Assembly (NCBI GenBank): GCA_023954095.1
Contig: JAMLIQ010000026.1
Span: forward strand, 1-35,314
Reading direction: 5' to 3'
From: Burkholderiaceae bacterium
Lineage (GTDB): Bacteria; Pseudomonadota; Gammaproteobacteria; Burkholderiales; Burkholderiaceae_C
DNA: 35,314 nt
The notes beneath the pieces are model-generated. The model had not been told where the DNA came from, did no database searches, and saw only the letters and a list, made by a program, of their open reading frames with translations. The translations under genes and the position numbers were made by a program. Below are positions 22,247 through 30,338 of the stretch, piece by piece (the stretch's first letter is position 1; every line of letters begins with the position of its first letter).

Positions 22247-23421
22247 AACGACGCGACTGCCTTGCCCTGATGGGCGCCACCTCCATCCTGGCCGGTTGCG
22301 CCGGTCTGCCCCCCGCCACCGGCACGGGCGACCTGGGCGTGGTGGTGGCCCGTGCCACGGGCACCCTGGCCATCGTCAACACCAGCGAGCGCAAGGTGCT
22401 GGCCGAGGTTCAGGGGCTGGGCGACCTCTCGCACGCCTCGGTGGTTTTCTCCCGCGACGGCCGTTACGCCTATGTGTTTGGGCGCGATGGCGGGCTCACC
22501 AAGGTGGATCTGCTCACACGCCGCATCGCTGGCCGCGTGATGCAGGCGGGCAATTCGATTGGCGGCGCCATCAGTGCCGACGGCAGCATGGTGGTGGCGC
22601 AAAACTACACCCCGGGCGGCATCAAGGTGTTCGATGCCGCCACACTGGCCCTGCTGGCCGACATCCCCGCCGAATATGCCCCAGGCAAGCTCTCGCGCGT
22701 GGTCGGCCTGGTGGACCTGCCAGGGCGCCGCTTTGCCTACAGCCTGTTCGATGCCGACGAGATCTGGATCAGCGACCTGTCCACCCCCGCACAGCCACGC
22801 ACCACGCGGCTGCGCAACATCGGCCACCAGCCGTACGACGCGCTTGTTACCCCCAATGGCCGCCACTACATCGCCGGGCTGTTTGGCGAAGACGGCCTGG
22901 CCATGGTGGACCTGTGGGAAGAAAAACCGCGCGTGCGCCGCATCCTCGCCGGCTACGGCCGGGGCCAGGAGCCGCTGCCCGTCTACAAGATGCCGCACCT
23001 GCGCGGCTGGGCCGTGGCCGGGCGCCGCGCCTACCTGCCCGCCATCGGCCGCCACGAGGTGCTGGTGGTGGACACCGACACCTGGCAAGAGGTCGGCCGC
23101 ATTGCGGTGGCCGGCCAGCCCGTGTTCGTGATGGCCCGGCCGGACGGCCGCCAGGTGTGGGTGAACTTTGCTGTGCCCGACTACCACCGCGTGCAGGTCA
23201 TCGACACCACCACACAACAGATCGTGCGCACGCTCGAGCCCGGCAAGGCCGTGCTGCACATGGAGTTCACACCGCGCGGGGAATCGGTGTGGATCAGCGC
23301 ACGCGATGACCACCGCGTCACGGTGTTCGACACCCAGAGCTTTGCCGTCCAGGCCACCATGACCATCGACTCGCCCAGCGGCATTTTCTTCACCTCCCGC
23401 GCTGCGCGGCTGGGGTTCTAG
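22243..23421 (+). CDS. nirF: Heme d1 biosynthesis protein NirF
   Basis: 392 residues. The N-terminus MKRRDCLALMGATSILAGCA has twin arginines and a lipobox (LAGC, Cys19), so it is exported and probably lipid-anchored in the periplasm. The body is an eight-bladed propeller like the d1 domain of NirS/NirN, with repeated blade motifs such as VVFSRDGRYAYVFGRDG, DALVTPNGRHYIAGLFGEDG and MEFTPRGESVWISARDDHRV. NirF is needed late in heme d1 formation and binds d1-type heme. It overlaps nirC by four bases and abuts nirDL without a gap. Confidence 0.93.
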   Translation: MKRRDCLALMGATSILAGCAGLPPATGTGDLGVVVARATGTLAIVNTSERKVLAEVQGLGDLSHASVVFSRDGRYAYVFGRDGGLTKVDLLTRRIAGRVMQAGNSIGGAISADGSMVVAQNYTPGGIKVFDAATLALLADIPAEYAPGKLSRVVGLVDLPGRRFAYSLFDADEIWISDLSTPAQPRTTRLRNIGHQPYDALVTPNGRHYIAGLFGEDGLAMVDLWEEKPRVRRILAGYGRGQEPLPVYKMPHLRGWAVAGRRAYLPAIGRHEVLVVDTDTWQEVGRIAVAGQPVFVMARPDGRQVWVNFAVPDYHRVQVIDTTTQQIVRTLEPGKAVLHMEFTPRGESVWISARDDHRVTVFDTQSFAVQATMTIDSPSGIFFTSRAARLGF

Positions 23422-24453
23422 ATGGTCCCCGGCACCGACCTGCGCCTGGCGCTGCTCAACCCCTGGCAGCGCGGCTTTCCGCTGGTGCGCGAACCCTTTG
23501 CGCACATCGGCGCCACCGTGGGACTCTCTGCCGCCGATGTGCTCGACGGTTACACCCGGCTGCAGCAGGAAGGCGCACTGAGCCGCATTGGCGGGGTGTT
23601 CGCAGGCAATGCGGGGGGCGCCGCGCTGCTGGCCGCCATGGCGGTGCCGCCCGAGCGCCTGGACGCCGTGGCCGCCGCGGTCTCCAGCCACCCGGGCGTG
23701 AACCACAACTACCAGCGCGAGCACCGCCACAACCTGTGGTTCGTGATGACGGGCCACGACGATGCCGCAGTGCGCAGTGCCATGGCGTTGCTCGAAGATG
23801 CCACCGGATTGGGCGCCCTGCAGCTGCGCATGCAGCGCGCCTACCGCATCGACCTGGGCTTCGACCTGCGCAGCCGCACAGCCTCGGCCCCCATGACCGC
23901 CGCCCTCGAGGCCACGCCAGTGGCCGAGGCCGACCGCCCGCTGGCGGCCCTGCTCGAAGCGGGCCTGCCACTGGTGCCGCGCCCCTTCGACGAGTGGGCA
24001 CAGGCCCTGGGCCGCGCGCCCGCCTCGGTGCTGGCAACGCTGCAGCAATGGCTGGACCAGGGCACACTGCGGCGCATCGGCGCCATCGTGCGCCACCACG
24101 AACTGGGCTTTGACGCCAACGCCATGACAGTGTTCGACATCCCCGACGCCACAGTAGACCGGTACGGCGAGGCGCTGGCGCGCGAAGTCGGCGTGACGCT
24201 GGCCTACCGGCGCGAGCGCGCGCCTGGCTGGCCTTATAACCTCTACTGCATGGTGCATGGCCGCGACCGCACCGAGGTGCTGGAAGTGATCGCGCGCGCC
24301 ACCGCCAATGCAGGCCTGGCGAACTATCCGCACGAAGTGCTGTTCTCGTGCCGCCGCTTCAAGCAGACCGGCCCCCGGCGCTTCCGCGCCCTGCCCGAAG
24401 CCGCCGCCCCCAGCGCCACCCCACCGGAGGTGCTCGATGCTGTCGCCGGATGA
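23422..24453 (+). CDS. nirDL: Fused siroheme decarboxylase subunit NirD-NirL
   Basis: 343 residues, two Lrp/AsnC-like modules in one chain. The NirD-like half (about 1-150) has the winged helix FPLVREPFAHIGATVGLSAA and the signature HNYQREHRHNLWFVMTG. The NirL-like half (about 170-320) has LPLVPRPFDEWAQALG, RRIGAIVRHHELGFDANAM and YRRERAPGWPYNLYCMVHG. NirD, L, G and H together decarboxylate siroheme to didecarboxysiroheme. Fusion of D and L is known in several denitrifiers. It begins immediately after the nirF stop and overlaps nirG by 17 bases. Confidence 0.92.
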   Translation: MVPGTDLRLALLNPWQRGFPLVREPFAHIGATVGLSAADVLDGYTRLQQEGALSRIGGVFAGNAGGAALLAAMAVPPERLDAVAAAVSSHPGVNHNYQREHRHNLWFVMTGHDDAAVRSAMALLEDATGLGALQLRMQRAYRIDLGFDLRSRTASAPMTAALEATPVAEADRPLAALLEAGLPLVPRPFDEWAQALGRAPASVLATLQQWLDQGTLRRIGAIVRHHELGFDANAMTVFDIPDATVDRYGEALAREVGVTLAYRRERAPGWPYNLYCMVHGRDRTEVLEVIARATANAGLANYPHEVLFSCRRFKQTGPRRFRALPEAAAPSATPPEVLDAVAG

Positions 24454-24907
24454 CGCCCGCCTGCTGGAACGCCTGCACGGCGACTTGCCCCTGACCGAAC
24501 GGCCCTTCGCCGATGTGGCAGCCGAGTTCGGCTGGAGCGAAAACGATGTGATCGCGCGGCTCACGGCGCTGCTGGAGAGCGGCATGCTCACCCGCTTCGG
24601 CCCCCTGTTCCAGATCGAGCGGGCGGGCGGCCTGTTCGTGCTGGCCGCCATGGCCGTGCCCGAGGAGCGCTACGAGGCCGTCACGGCACAGGTCAACGCC
24701 CACCCCGAGATCGCGCACAACTACCGGCGCGAACATGCGCTCAACATGTGGTTCGTGCTCGGCACGGAAACCCCGGCGCAGTGTGCGGCGGCCATCGCAC
24801 GCATCGAAGCCGAGACAGGATTGAACGTGCTGGCCTTCCCCAAGGAGCGCGAGTTCTTCGTGGAACTCAAACTCCCCCTGACGAGCGGAGCAGTCCATGG
24901 CGCTTGA
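24437..24907 (+). CDS. nirG: Siroheme decarboxylase subunit NirG
   Basis: 156 residues, a single module of the D type. The winged helix is LPLTERPFADVAAEFGWSEN, followed by TRFGPLFQIERAGG and the signature HNYRREHALNMWFVLGTE. This matches the first half of the NirD-L fusion, so it is the NirG rather than NirH partner. GGAGG lies seven bases before the ATG at 24437, well inside the end of nirDL. It overlaps nirH by 11 bases, suggesting coupled synthesis of complex subunits. Confidence 0.9.
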   Translation: MLSPDDARLLERLHGDLPLTERPFADVAAEFGWSENDVIARLTALLESGMLTRFGPLFQIERAGGLFVLAAMAVPEERYEAVTAQVNAHPEIAHNYRREHALNMWFVLGTETPAQCAAAIARIEAETGLNVLAFPKEREFFVELKLPLTSGAVHGA

Positions 24908-25388
24908 TGACTTCGACCGCGCACTCATCGCAGCCACCCAGGGCGGCCTGCCGCTGGTACCGCGCCCCTACGACGCCGTGGGCCAGCGCCTGGGCGTGAG
25001 CGGCCAGCAGGTGCGCGAGCGGCTGGCGCAAATGCTCGAGACCGGCCTCATCCGCCGTATCGGCGCCGTGCCCAACCATTACCGCCTGGGCTTCACGGCC
25101 AACGGCATGAGCGTGTGGGACGTGGACGACGCGCTGGTGGACCAGCTCGGCGAACGCATCGGCCAACTGCCTGGCGTAAGCCACTGCTACCGCCGCCCGC
25201 GCCGCCTGCCCGCGTGGCCCTACAACCTGTTCGCCATGCTGCATGGCCGCACGCGCGCCGAGGTCGAACAGCAGGCCGTGCAGGTGCAGCAGCTCCTGGG
25301 TGCCGCCTGCACCGGCCACGACATTCTCTACTCCACCGCCATCCTCAAGAAGACCGGACTGCGTCTTCGGCAAAGCCAAGAAAGCTAA
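24897..25388 (+). CDS. nirH: Siroheme decarboxylase subunit NirH
   Basis: 163 residues, a single module of the L type. LPLVPRPYDAVGQRLGVSGQ is the winged helix; RRIGAVPNHYRLGFTANGMS and YRRPRRLPAWPYNLFAMLHG match the second half of the NirD-L fusion. Together with NirG it forms the second heterodimer of the decarboxylase. It ends two bases before nirJ. The C-terminal tail is basic and ends in Ser/Gln/Glu. Confidence 0.91.
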   Translation: MALDDFDRALIAATQGGLPLVPRPYDAVGQRLGVSGQQVRERLAQMLETGLIRRIGAVPNHYRLGFTANGMSVWDVDDALVDQLGERIGQLPGVSHCYRRPRRLPAWPYNLFAMLHGRTRAEVEQQAVQVQQLLGAACTGHDILYSTAILKKTGLRLRQSQES

Positions 25389-25390
25389 CC

Positions 25391-26650
25391 ATGTTCCGCA
25401 TCAGCCAATACATGCGCGAGCTCGCGCACGCAGAGAGAACCGGCCAGTACCCCGAGGCCGCCTTCGCACGGCGCGGCAGCGGCGGCGCGCCCGGCCCGGT
25501 CGTCATCTGGAACCTGATCCGCCGCTGCAACCTGACCTGCAAGCACTGCTATGCCCTCTCGGCCGACCACGACTACGAGGGCGAGCTCTCGACCAGCGAA
25601 GTGTTCGGCGTCATGGACGACCTCAAGGCCTACCGCGTCCCGGTACTCATCCTCTCGGGCGGCGAGCCCTTGATGCGGCCCGACATTTTCGAAATTGCCG
25701 AACGCGCCAAGGCGATGAAGTTCTACACGGGCCTCTCGACCAACGGCACGCTGATCGACGAGGCCCTGGCCGACCGCGTGGCCGCCACAGGTTTTGACTA
25801 TGTGGGCATCAGCCTGGACGGCCTGCGCGAGACGCACGACCACTTCCGGCGCCTCGAAGGCGCGTTCGACCGCAGCCTGGCCGCCGTACGCCACCTGCAC
25901 GCGCGCGGCGTGAAAGTGGGGCTGCGCTTCACCATGACCGCGATGAACGCGCACGACCTGCAGCCGCTGCTCGATTTGATGCGTACCGAAGAATGCGACA
26001 AGTTCTACTTCTCGCACCTCAACTACGCCGGGCGCGGCAACATCCACCGCGGCAAGGACGCGCAGTTCCAGGCCACGCGCGACGCGCTGGACCTGCTGTT
26101 CGAGCGCGCCTGGCAGGCGGCACAGGAGGGCCGCGAGGAAGACTACGTGACCGGCAACAACGACGCCGACGGCCCCTATCTGCTGCAATGGGTGCGCGCG
26201 CGCATGCCGCAGTGGGAGGCACCGCTGCGCGAGCGCCTGGTCACCTGGGGCGGCAATTCGAGCGGTGTGAACGTCGCCAATATCGACAACCTGGGCACTG
26301 TGCACCCCGACACCATGTGGTGGCACCACGACCTGGGCAACGTGCGCCAGCGGCCGTTTTCAAGCATCTGGTCCGACACCTCCGAGCCGCTGATGGCCGG
26401 CCTCAAGGCGCACCCGCGCCCCGTGGGCGGGCGCTGCGCGCCGTGCGACTATTTCAGCATCTGCGGCGGCAACACCCGCGTGCGCGCCCAGCAGCTCACG
26501 GGCGACGCCTGGGCCGAAGACCCGGGCTGCTATCTGCGCGACGACGAAATCGGGCTGCAGGCAGGCAGCGATGCGCAGCGCGTGGCCCTCACACCCTTCA
26601 GCCACCGCCGCCGCACCATCGACATCCATGTGGAGGCTGACCATGCGTAA
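25391..26650 (+). CDS. nirJ: Radical SAM heme d1 biosynthesis enzyme NirJ
   Basis: 419 residues. The radical SAM cluster motif CNLTCKHC places Cys at 46, 50 and 53, followed by VLILSGGEPLMRPDIFEIAE (SAM-binding GGE) and VGISLDGLRETHD. The C-terminal region has a SPASM-like Cys set, RCAPCDYFSICGGNTRVRA and DPGCYLRDDE, for a second Fe-S cluster. NirJ removes the propionates from didecarboxysiroheme, installing the precursor of the two keto groups of heme d1. The ATG at 25391 directly follows nirH; the longer open frame upstream overlaps nirH in another frame and is not used. It overlaps nirN by eight bases. Confidence 0.95.
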   Translation: MFRISQYMRELAHAERTGQYPEAAFARRGSGGAPGPVVIWNLIRRCNLTCKHCYALSADHDYEGELSTSEVFGVMDDLKAYRVPVLILSGGEPLMRPDIFEIAERAKAMKFYTGLSTNGTLIDEALADRVAATGFDYVGISLDGLRETHDHFRRLEGAFDRSLAAVRHLHARGVKVGLRFTMTAMNAHDLQPLLDLMRTEECDKFYFSHLNYAGRGNIHRGKDAQFQATRDALDLLFERAWQAAQEGREEDYVTGNNDADGPYLLQWVRARMPQWEAPLRERLVTWGGNSSGVNVANIDNLGTVHPDTMWWHHDLGNVRQRPFSSIWSDTSEPLMAGLKAHPRPVGGRCAPCDYFSICGGNTRVRAQQLTGDAWAEDPGCYLRDDEIGLQAGSDAQRVALTPFSHRRRTIDIHVEADHA

Positions 26651-28265
26651 AGCCCTGCGCCGCTGGCTGGCCGCCGCAGCCCAACTGGCCTTGGGTGCCG
26701 GACTGCTCTGGATGGGCGCCGACATGGCCCACGCCCAGGCGCCCGCCACCACGGCGCCCGTCGACGCTGCAGCACTCTACGGTACCCACTGCGCCAGCTG
26801 CCATGGCGCGCAGCGCACCGGCGGCATGGGCCCGGCACTGCTGCCCGAGAGCCTGGAGCGCCTGCGCAAGCCCGAGGCCCTGCGCGTCATCCAGCAAGGC
26901 CGCCCCGCCACGCAGATGCCGGGCTTTGCCGACACCCTGTCCGCCGCCGAAATCACGGCTCTGGCCGCCTGGGTGTACCACCCCGTCACCCCGGCGCCCG
27001 CATGGAGCGACGACGACATCCGCGCCTCGCGCACCGAGACCGCAGGCGCACGCGGCCTTCCCGCCCGGCCGGCCTGGAAGGCCGACCCGATGAACATCTT
27101 CTTGGTGGTCGAGGGCGGCGACCACCATGTCTCGGTGCTCGACGGCGACCGCTTCGAGGTCATCCACCGCTTTGCCAGCCGCTACGCGCTGCACGGCGGC
27201 CCCAAGTTCACGCCCGACGGGCGCTTTGTGTTCTTTGGCTCGCGCGACGGCTGGATCACCAAGTACGACCTGTGGAACCTCACGGTGGTGGCCGAGGTGC
27301 GTGCCGGGCTGAACATGCGCAACGTGGCCGTCAGCGGCGACGGCCGCTGGGTGATGGCGGCCAACTACCTGCCGCGCAGCGCCGTGCTGTTCGACGCCGA
27401 CCTGCAGCTCGTCAAGCGCTTTGACGCCACCACGCTCGACGGCAAGAGCGCCTCGCGCGTGTCCGCCGTGTACGACGCTGCGCCGCGCCACAGCTTTGTG
27501 CTCGCGCTCAAGGACATTCCCGAGGTCTGGGAGATTTCCTACGACCCGAAGGCGGGCCCTATCTACGACGGCTATGTGCACGACTACAAGATGGGCGAAG
27601 GCATCGCCAAGCCGGGCTACCAGAACGTGCGCCGCACGCCGCTGGACGAGCCGCTGGACGACTTCTTCTTCGACCAAGGCTACAAGAATGTGCTGGGCTC
27701 CACGCGCGCCAAACCCGGTGCGGCCGGGGGCACGCCCACAGCGCAGGTCGTCAATCTGGACGTACGCCGCAAGATTGCCGAGCTGCCCATTGCCGGCATG
27801 CCGCACCTGGGCTCGGGCATCACCTTTGCGTGGAACGGCACCACCGTGCTGGCCAGCCCGAACCTGAAGGACGGCGCCATCGACGTGATCGACATGAAGA
27901 CCTGGAAAACCGTCAAGACCATTCCCACGCCCGGCCCCGGTTTCTTCATCCGCAGCCACGAAAACACGCCCTACGCCTGGGCGGACTCGATGATGGACCC
28001 CAAGTCCAAGGACACGCTGACGCTGATCGACAAAAAGACCTTGGCCCCCGTGGCGAGTCTGCGCGAACCTGGCCGCACGCTGGCGCACACCGAGTTCACC
28101 AAGGACGGCCGCTACGCACTGGTAAGCGTGTGGGAGGGTGACGGCGCCATCATCGTGTTCGATGCCCAAACGCTCAAGGAAGTCAAGCGCCTGCCCATGA
28201 GCAAGCCCGTGGGCAAATACAACGTGTGGAACAAGATCACGCGCTCGGAAGGCACATCGCACTGA
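26643..28265 (+). CDS. nirN: Dihydro-heme d1 dehydrogenase NirN
   Basis: 540 residues. A signal peptide (about 1-31) precedes a monoheme cytochrome c domain with CASCH (50-54) and Met in GRPATQMPGFAD, then an eight-bladed d1-type propeller from about residue 145. The C-terminus (KYNVWNKITRSEGTSH) and the lack of NirS-type C-terminal motifs favour NirN over the cd1 nitrite reductase NirS, as does its place at the end of the biosynthetic genes. NirN introduces the acrylate double bond in the last step of heme d1 synthesis in the periplasm. It is the last gene of the operon and is followed by a terminator. Confidence 0.9.
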   Translation: MRKALRRWLAAAAQLALGAGLLWMGADMAHAQAPATTAPVDAAALYGTHCASCHGAQRTGGMGPALLPESLERLRKPEALRVIQQGRPATQMPGFADTLSAAEITALAAWVYHPVTPAPAWSDDDIRASRTETAGARGLPARPAWKADPMNIFLVVEGGDHHVSVLDGDRFEVIHRFASRYALHGGPKFTPDGRFVFFGSRDGWITKYDLWNLTVVAEVRAGLNMRNVAVSGDGRWVMAANYLPRSAVLFDADLQLVKRFDATTLDGKSASRVSAVYDAAPRHSFVLALKDIPEVWEISYDPKAGPIYDGYVHDYKMGEGIAKPGYQNVRRTPLDEPLDDFFFDQGYKNVLGSTRAKPGAAGGTPTAQVVNLDVRRKIAELPIAGMPHLGSGITFAWNGTTVLASPNLKDGAIDVIDMKTWKTVKTIPTPGPGFFIRSHENTPYAWADSMMDPKSKDTLTLIDKKTLAPVASLREPGRTLAHTEFTKDGRYALVSVWEGDGAIIVFDAQTLKEVKRLPMSKPVGKYNVWNKITRSEGTSH

Positions 28266-28295
28266 TCGCCACAGGTCCCTCTATGCGCATCGATT

Positions 28296-28350
28296 CACTA
28301 TACTATTGATAGCTATAAGCGCTTACCAGATAAGCGTCTTAACCTGTTTT
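28296..28350 (+). repeat. Dispersed Comamonadaceae-type repeat, copy 4 (after nirN)
   Basis: ctatactattgatagctata then agcgcttaccagataagcgt. It has the same order of elements as copies 1-3, but the aggcc end is degraded. Unlike those it lies between convergent genes and forms the stem of the terminator described next. Confidence 0.7.
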
Positions 28351-28361
28351 ATTCTTTTCTT
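28317..28361 (+). terminator. Repeat-derived terminator of the nir operon
   Basis: AAGCGCTTA (28317-28325) pairs with TAAGCG-T-CTT (28331-28340, one bulged T) around the loop CCAGA. It is followed by a T-rich run, ttttattcttttctt, to 28361. The T run extends into the last codons of the convergent ABC ATPase gene. Confidence 0.7.
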
Positions 28362-29115
28362 AATGTGACGGCACGCTGGCCACCGGCTCGGCGCCCGCCA
28401 CGATGGGCACGTCCTGCGCGATCTGTCCATCCACCAGTTCCACCAGCCGGTCGCAGCGCGCGGCCAAGCGCGGATCGTGCGTGACCACCACAAAACTCGT
28501 TCCGCGCTCGGTGTGGATGCGCCGCAGCAGCGAAAAGACGTCGTTCGACGAGGCCGTATCGAGATTGCCTGTGGGTTCGTCCGCCAGCACCAGCGGCGGA
28601 TCCATGACCAAGGCACGCGCAATCGCCACGCGCTGCTGCATGCCGCCCGACAGTTCCGCAGGCCGCTTGTCCATGGCGGCACCCAGTCCCACAGCATCGA
28701 GCAGGGCACGGGCCTTCTCTCGCTGTGCGGCACTCACCAGGCCTTCCTGCATCAGCGCAGGCAGCGTGACGTTTTCCAGCGCCGAAAACGCTGGCAGCAA
28801 ATGGTGGAACTGAAACACAAAACCCAGCATGCGGCGGCGACGCAACGTGAGCGCGGACTCCTCCAGCCCCTGCACCGCTTCGCCCTGCAGGCGGTAGCTG
28901 CCCGCCGTCATGCGTTCGAGCAAACCGAGAATGTTGAGCAGCGTGCTCTTGCCCGAACCCGAGGGTCCCATCAAGGCGATGAACTCACCGCGCTGCACGC
29001 GCAAGGTCAGGCCGTGCAGCACCTCGGCCTCATTGGGCAAGCCGAGGTTGTAGCTCTTGCGCAAGCCCTCCAGCTCGATCAGCACGGGCGCAGCAGACAG
29101 GTCGGCAGGCGTCAT
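28360..29115 (-). CDS. ABC exporter ATPase (LolD/MacB-type)
   Basis: 251 residues. Walker A is GPSGSGKST, the Q-loop lies in FVFQFHHLLPAFSALENV, the signature is ELSGGMQQRVAIARAL, Walker B is LVLADEPTGNLD and the H-loop is VVVTHD. This belongs to the LolD/MacB/FtsE branch that powers FtsX-fold permeases. The ATG at 29115 overlaps the permease stop by four bases. The last gene of a three-gene exporter set; it converges on nirN. The final roughly 20 residues are a nonconserved tail. Confidence 0.92.
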   Translation of the reverse strand: MTPADLSAAPVLIELEGLRKSYNLGLPNEAEVLHGLTLRVQRGEFIALMGPSGSGKSTLLNILGLLERMTAGSYRLQGEAVQGLEESALTLRRRRMLGFVFQFHHLLPAFSALENVTLPALMQEGLVSAAQREKARALLDAVGLGAAMDKRPAELSGGMQQRVAIARALVMDPPLVLADEPTGNLDTASSNDVFSLLRRIHTERGTSFVVVTHDPRLAARCDRLVELVDGQIAQDVPIVAGAEPVASVPSH

Positions 29116-30338
29116 AGGCGGATGGCCTGCGCCGGATCCATGGCCGCCGCCCGCCGCGCCGGCGCCACGGCAGCGAGCACACCGCACACGGTAGCCACCA
29201 GGGCCACCTGCAGCGCCGTGCCCGGCGCCAGCGTGATGGAAAACAACGGAAGACCGTCGGAGCCGCGCACAAACGAGGTGAAGGCCCACACCAGCGCCAC
29301 CGCCAACGCCAGACCCACCACCGAGCCCGCAGCCCCCACCATGGCCCCCTGCACCAGAAACACCCGCAGCACCTGCCCCCGTGTGGCCCCCATGGCCCGC
29401 AGGATGCCGATTTCTCGGCTTTTTTGCACCACCGACACCACCAGCACACTGGCAATACCCAGCACCACCACCACCATCACCACGGCCCGGATGATGCCCG
29501 TGCTGATGGATTGCGCTCCCAGGGCCGACACCAGCTGGGCGTTTTTCTCCTGCCAGCTCTCCGCCTTGGCCGCGTACTGCTGGCCCAGCTGCAAAGCCAG
29601 CGCCCGGGCTCCCCACACGTCGCGCAGGGCCAGATCCAGGTGGGTGGCACCGCCCGGCAAAGCGAGCAGGCTTTGCGCCGCACGCAGCGGCACGATGACC
29701 GTGCGGCGGTTCAGGTCCTTGACGCCCAGGTCCACCAGCGCGGTGACCCGTACCGACTCGCCGGCGGTGCTGGTCTGCAGGGTAAAGCGGTCGCCCACAC
29801 GCACGCCCAGGTCGCTGGCCAGCTCATTGCCAATCACCGCTTCGCCCGGCGCCAGGCTGGCTTCACCGGCCACCACCTTGGAACGCAGGCCCACAATACG
29901 GTCGTAGCGATCGAGCTCCACACCCATGAGCGCGATGGACTGCAAAGCCTCACCGCGCAAGGCCAATCCGGCGCCCGACACCATCGGAGATACGGCAGCC
30001 ACGCCAGGGATTTTTTCCAGCACGGGCACCATGGCCTGCCAGTTGGCCAGCGCGCGCAGGCGCTGCGCCCGCGGCTGTGTGTCTGTCAGCACCGTGGTGC
30101 CCGAGGGGCGCAGGGCGGCCGGAATCACCGCATCGTCGGGCGCGCGCAGCGAGACATGCGCCTGCGCCCCCAGGGTTTTGTTGAGCGTGCTGGCCTGCAG
30201 GCCGTCGATCAGCGCGGTGATGTAGGCAATCACCGCCACGCCTGCGGCCACACCAATGATGATGAGCAGCGTCTGCATGCGCCCTTCGCGCAAAAAGCGC
30301 AGCGCCACTTGCCATTCAAAGCCTAGCCAGCGGCGCAT
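29112..30338 (-). CDS. ABC exporter permease, FtsX/MacB fold
   Basis: 408 residues. One helix near the N-terminus (MQTLLIIIGVAAGVAVIAYI) is followed by a periplasmic domain of about 230 residues and three closing helices (AVVMVVVVLGIASVLVVSVV, VQGAMVGAAGSVVGLALAVA, ALQVALVATVCGVLAAVAPA). The EIGILRAMGATRGQVLRVFL coupling helix is the family hallmark. Such permeases move lipids, lipoproteins or small amphipathic compounds by mechanotransmission. It directly follows the adaptor gene with no gap. No TolC-type gene is present in the window. Confidence 0.9.
   Translation of the reverse strand: MRRWLGFEWQVALRFLREGRMQTLLIIIGVAAGVAVIAYITALIDGLQASTLNKTLGAQAHVSLRAPDDAVIPAALRPSGTTVLTDTQPRAQRLRALANWQAMVPVLEKIPGVAAVSPMVSGAGLALRGEALQSIALMGVELDRYDRIVGLRSKVVAGEASLAPGEAVIGNELASDLGVRVGDRFTLQTSTAGESVRVTALVDLGVKDLNRRTVIVPLRAAQSLLALPGGATHLDLALRDVWGARALALQLGQQYAAKAESWQEKNAQLVSALGAQSISTGIIRAVVMVVVVLGIASVLVVSVVQKSREIGILRAMGATRGQVLRVFLVQGAMVGAAGSVVGLALAVALVWAFTSFVRGSDGLPLFSITLAPGTALQVALVATVCGVLAAVAPARRAAAMDPAQAIRL

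Noticed and set aside
22123-24651. An 842-codon open frame on the minus strand opposite nirF-nirDL
   Set aside because: It is antisense to well-supported nir genes, is His/Gly/Ala/Gln-rich without any family motif, and arises because GC-rich codons leave few stops in the opposite frame.
26643-28265. Annotation of the last nir gene as cd1 nitrite reductase NirS
   Set aside because: The C-terminal sequence and the single CASCH followed directly by the propeller fit NirN better, and the gene lies at the end of the biosynthetic set. A profile comparison of NirN and NirS would settle it.
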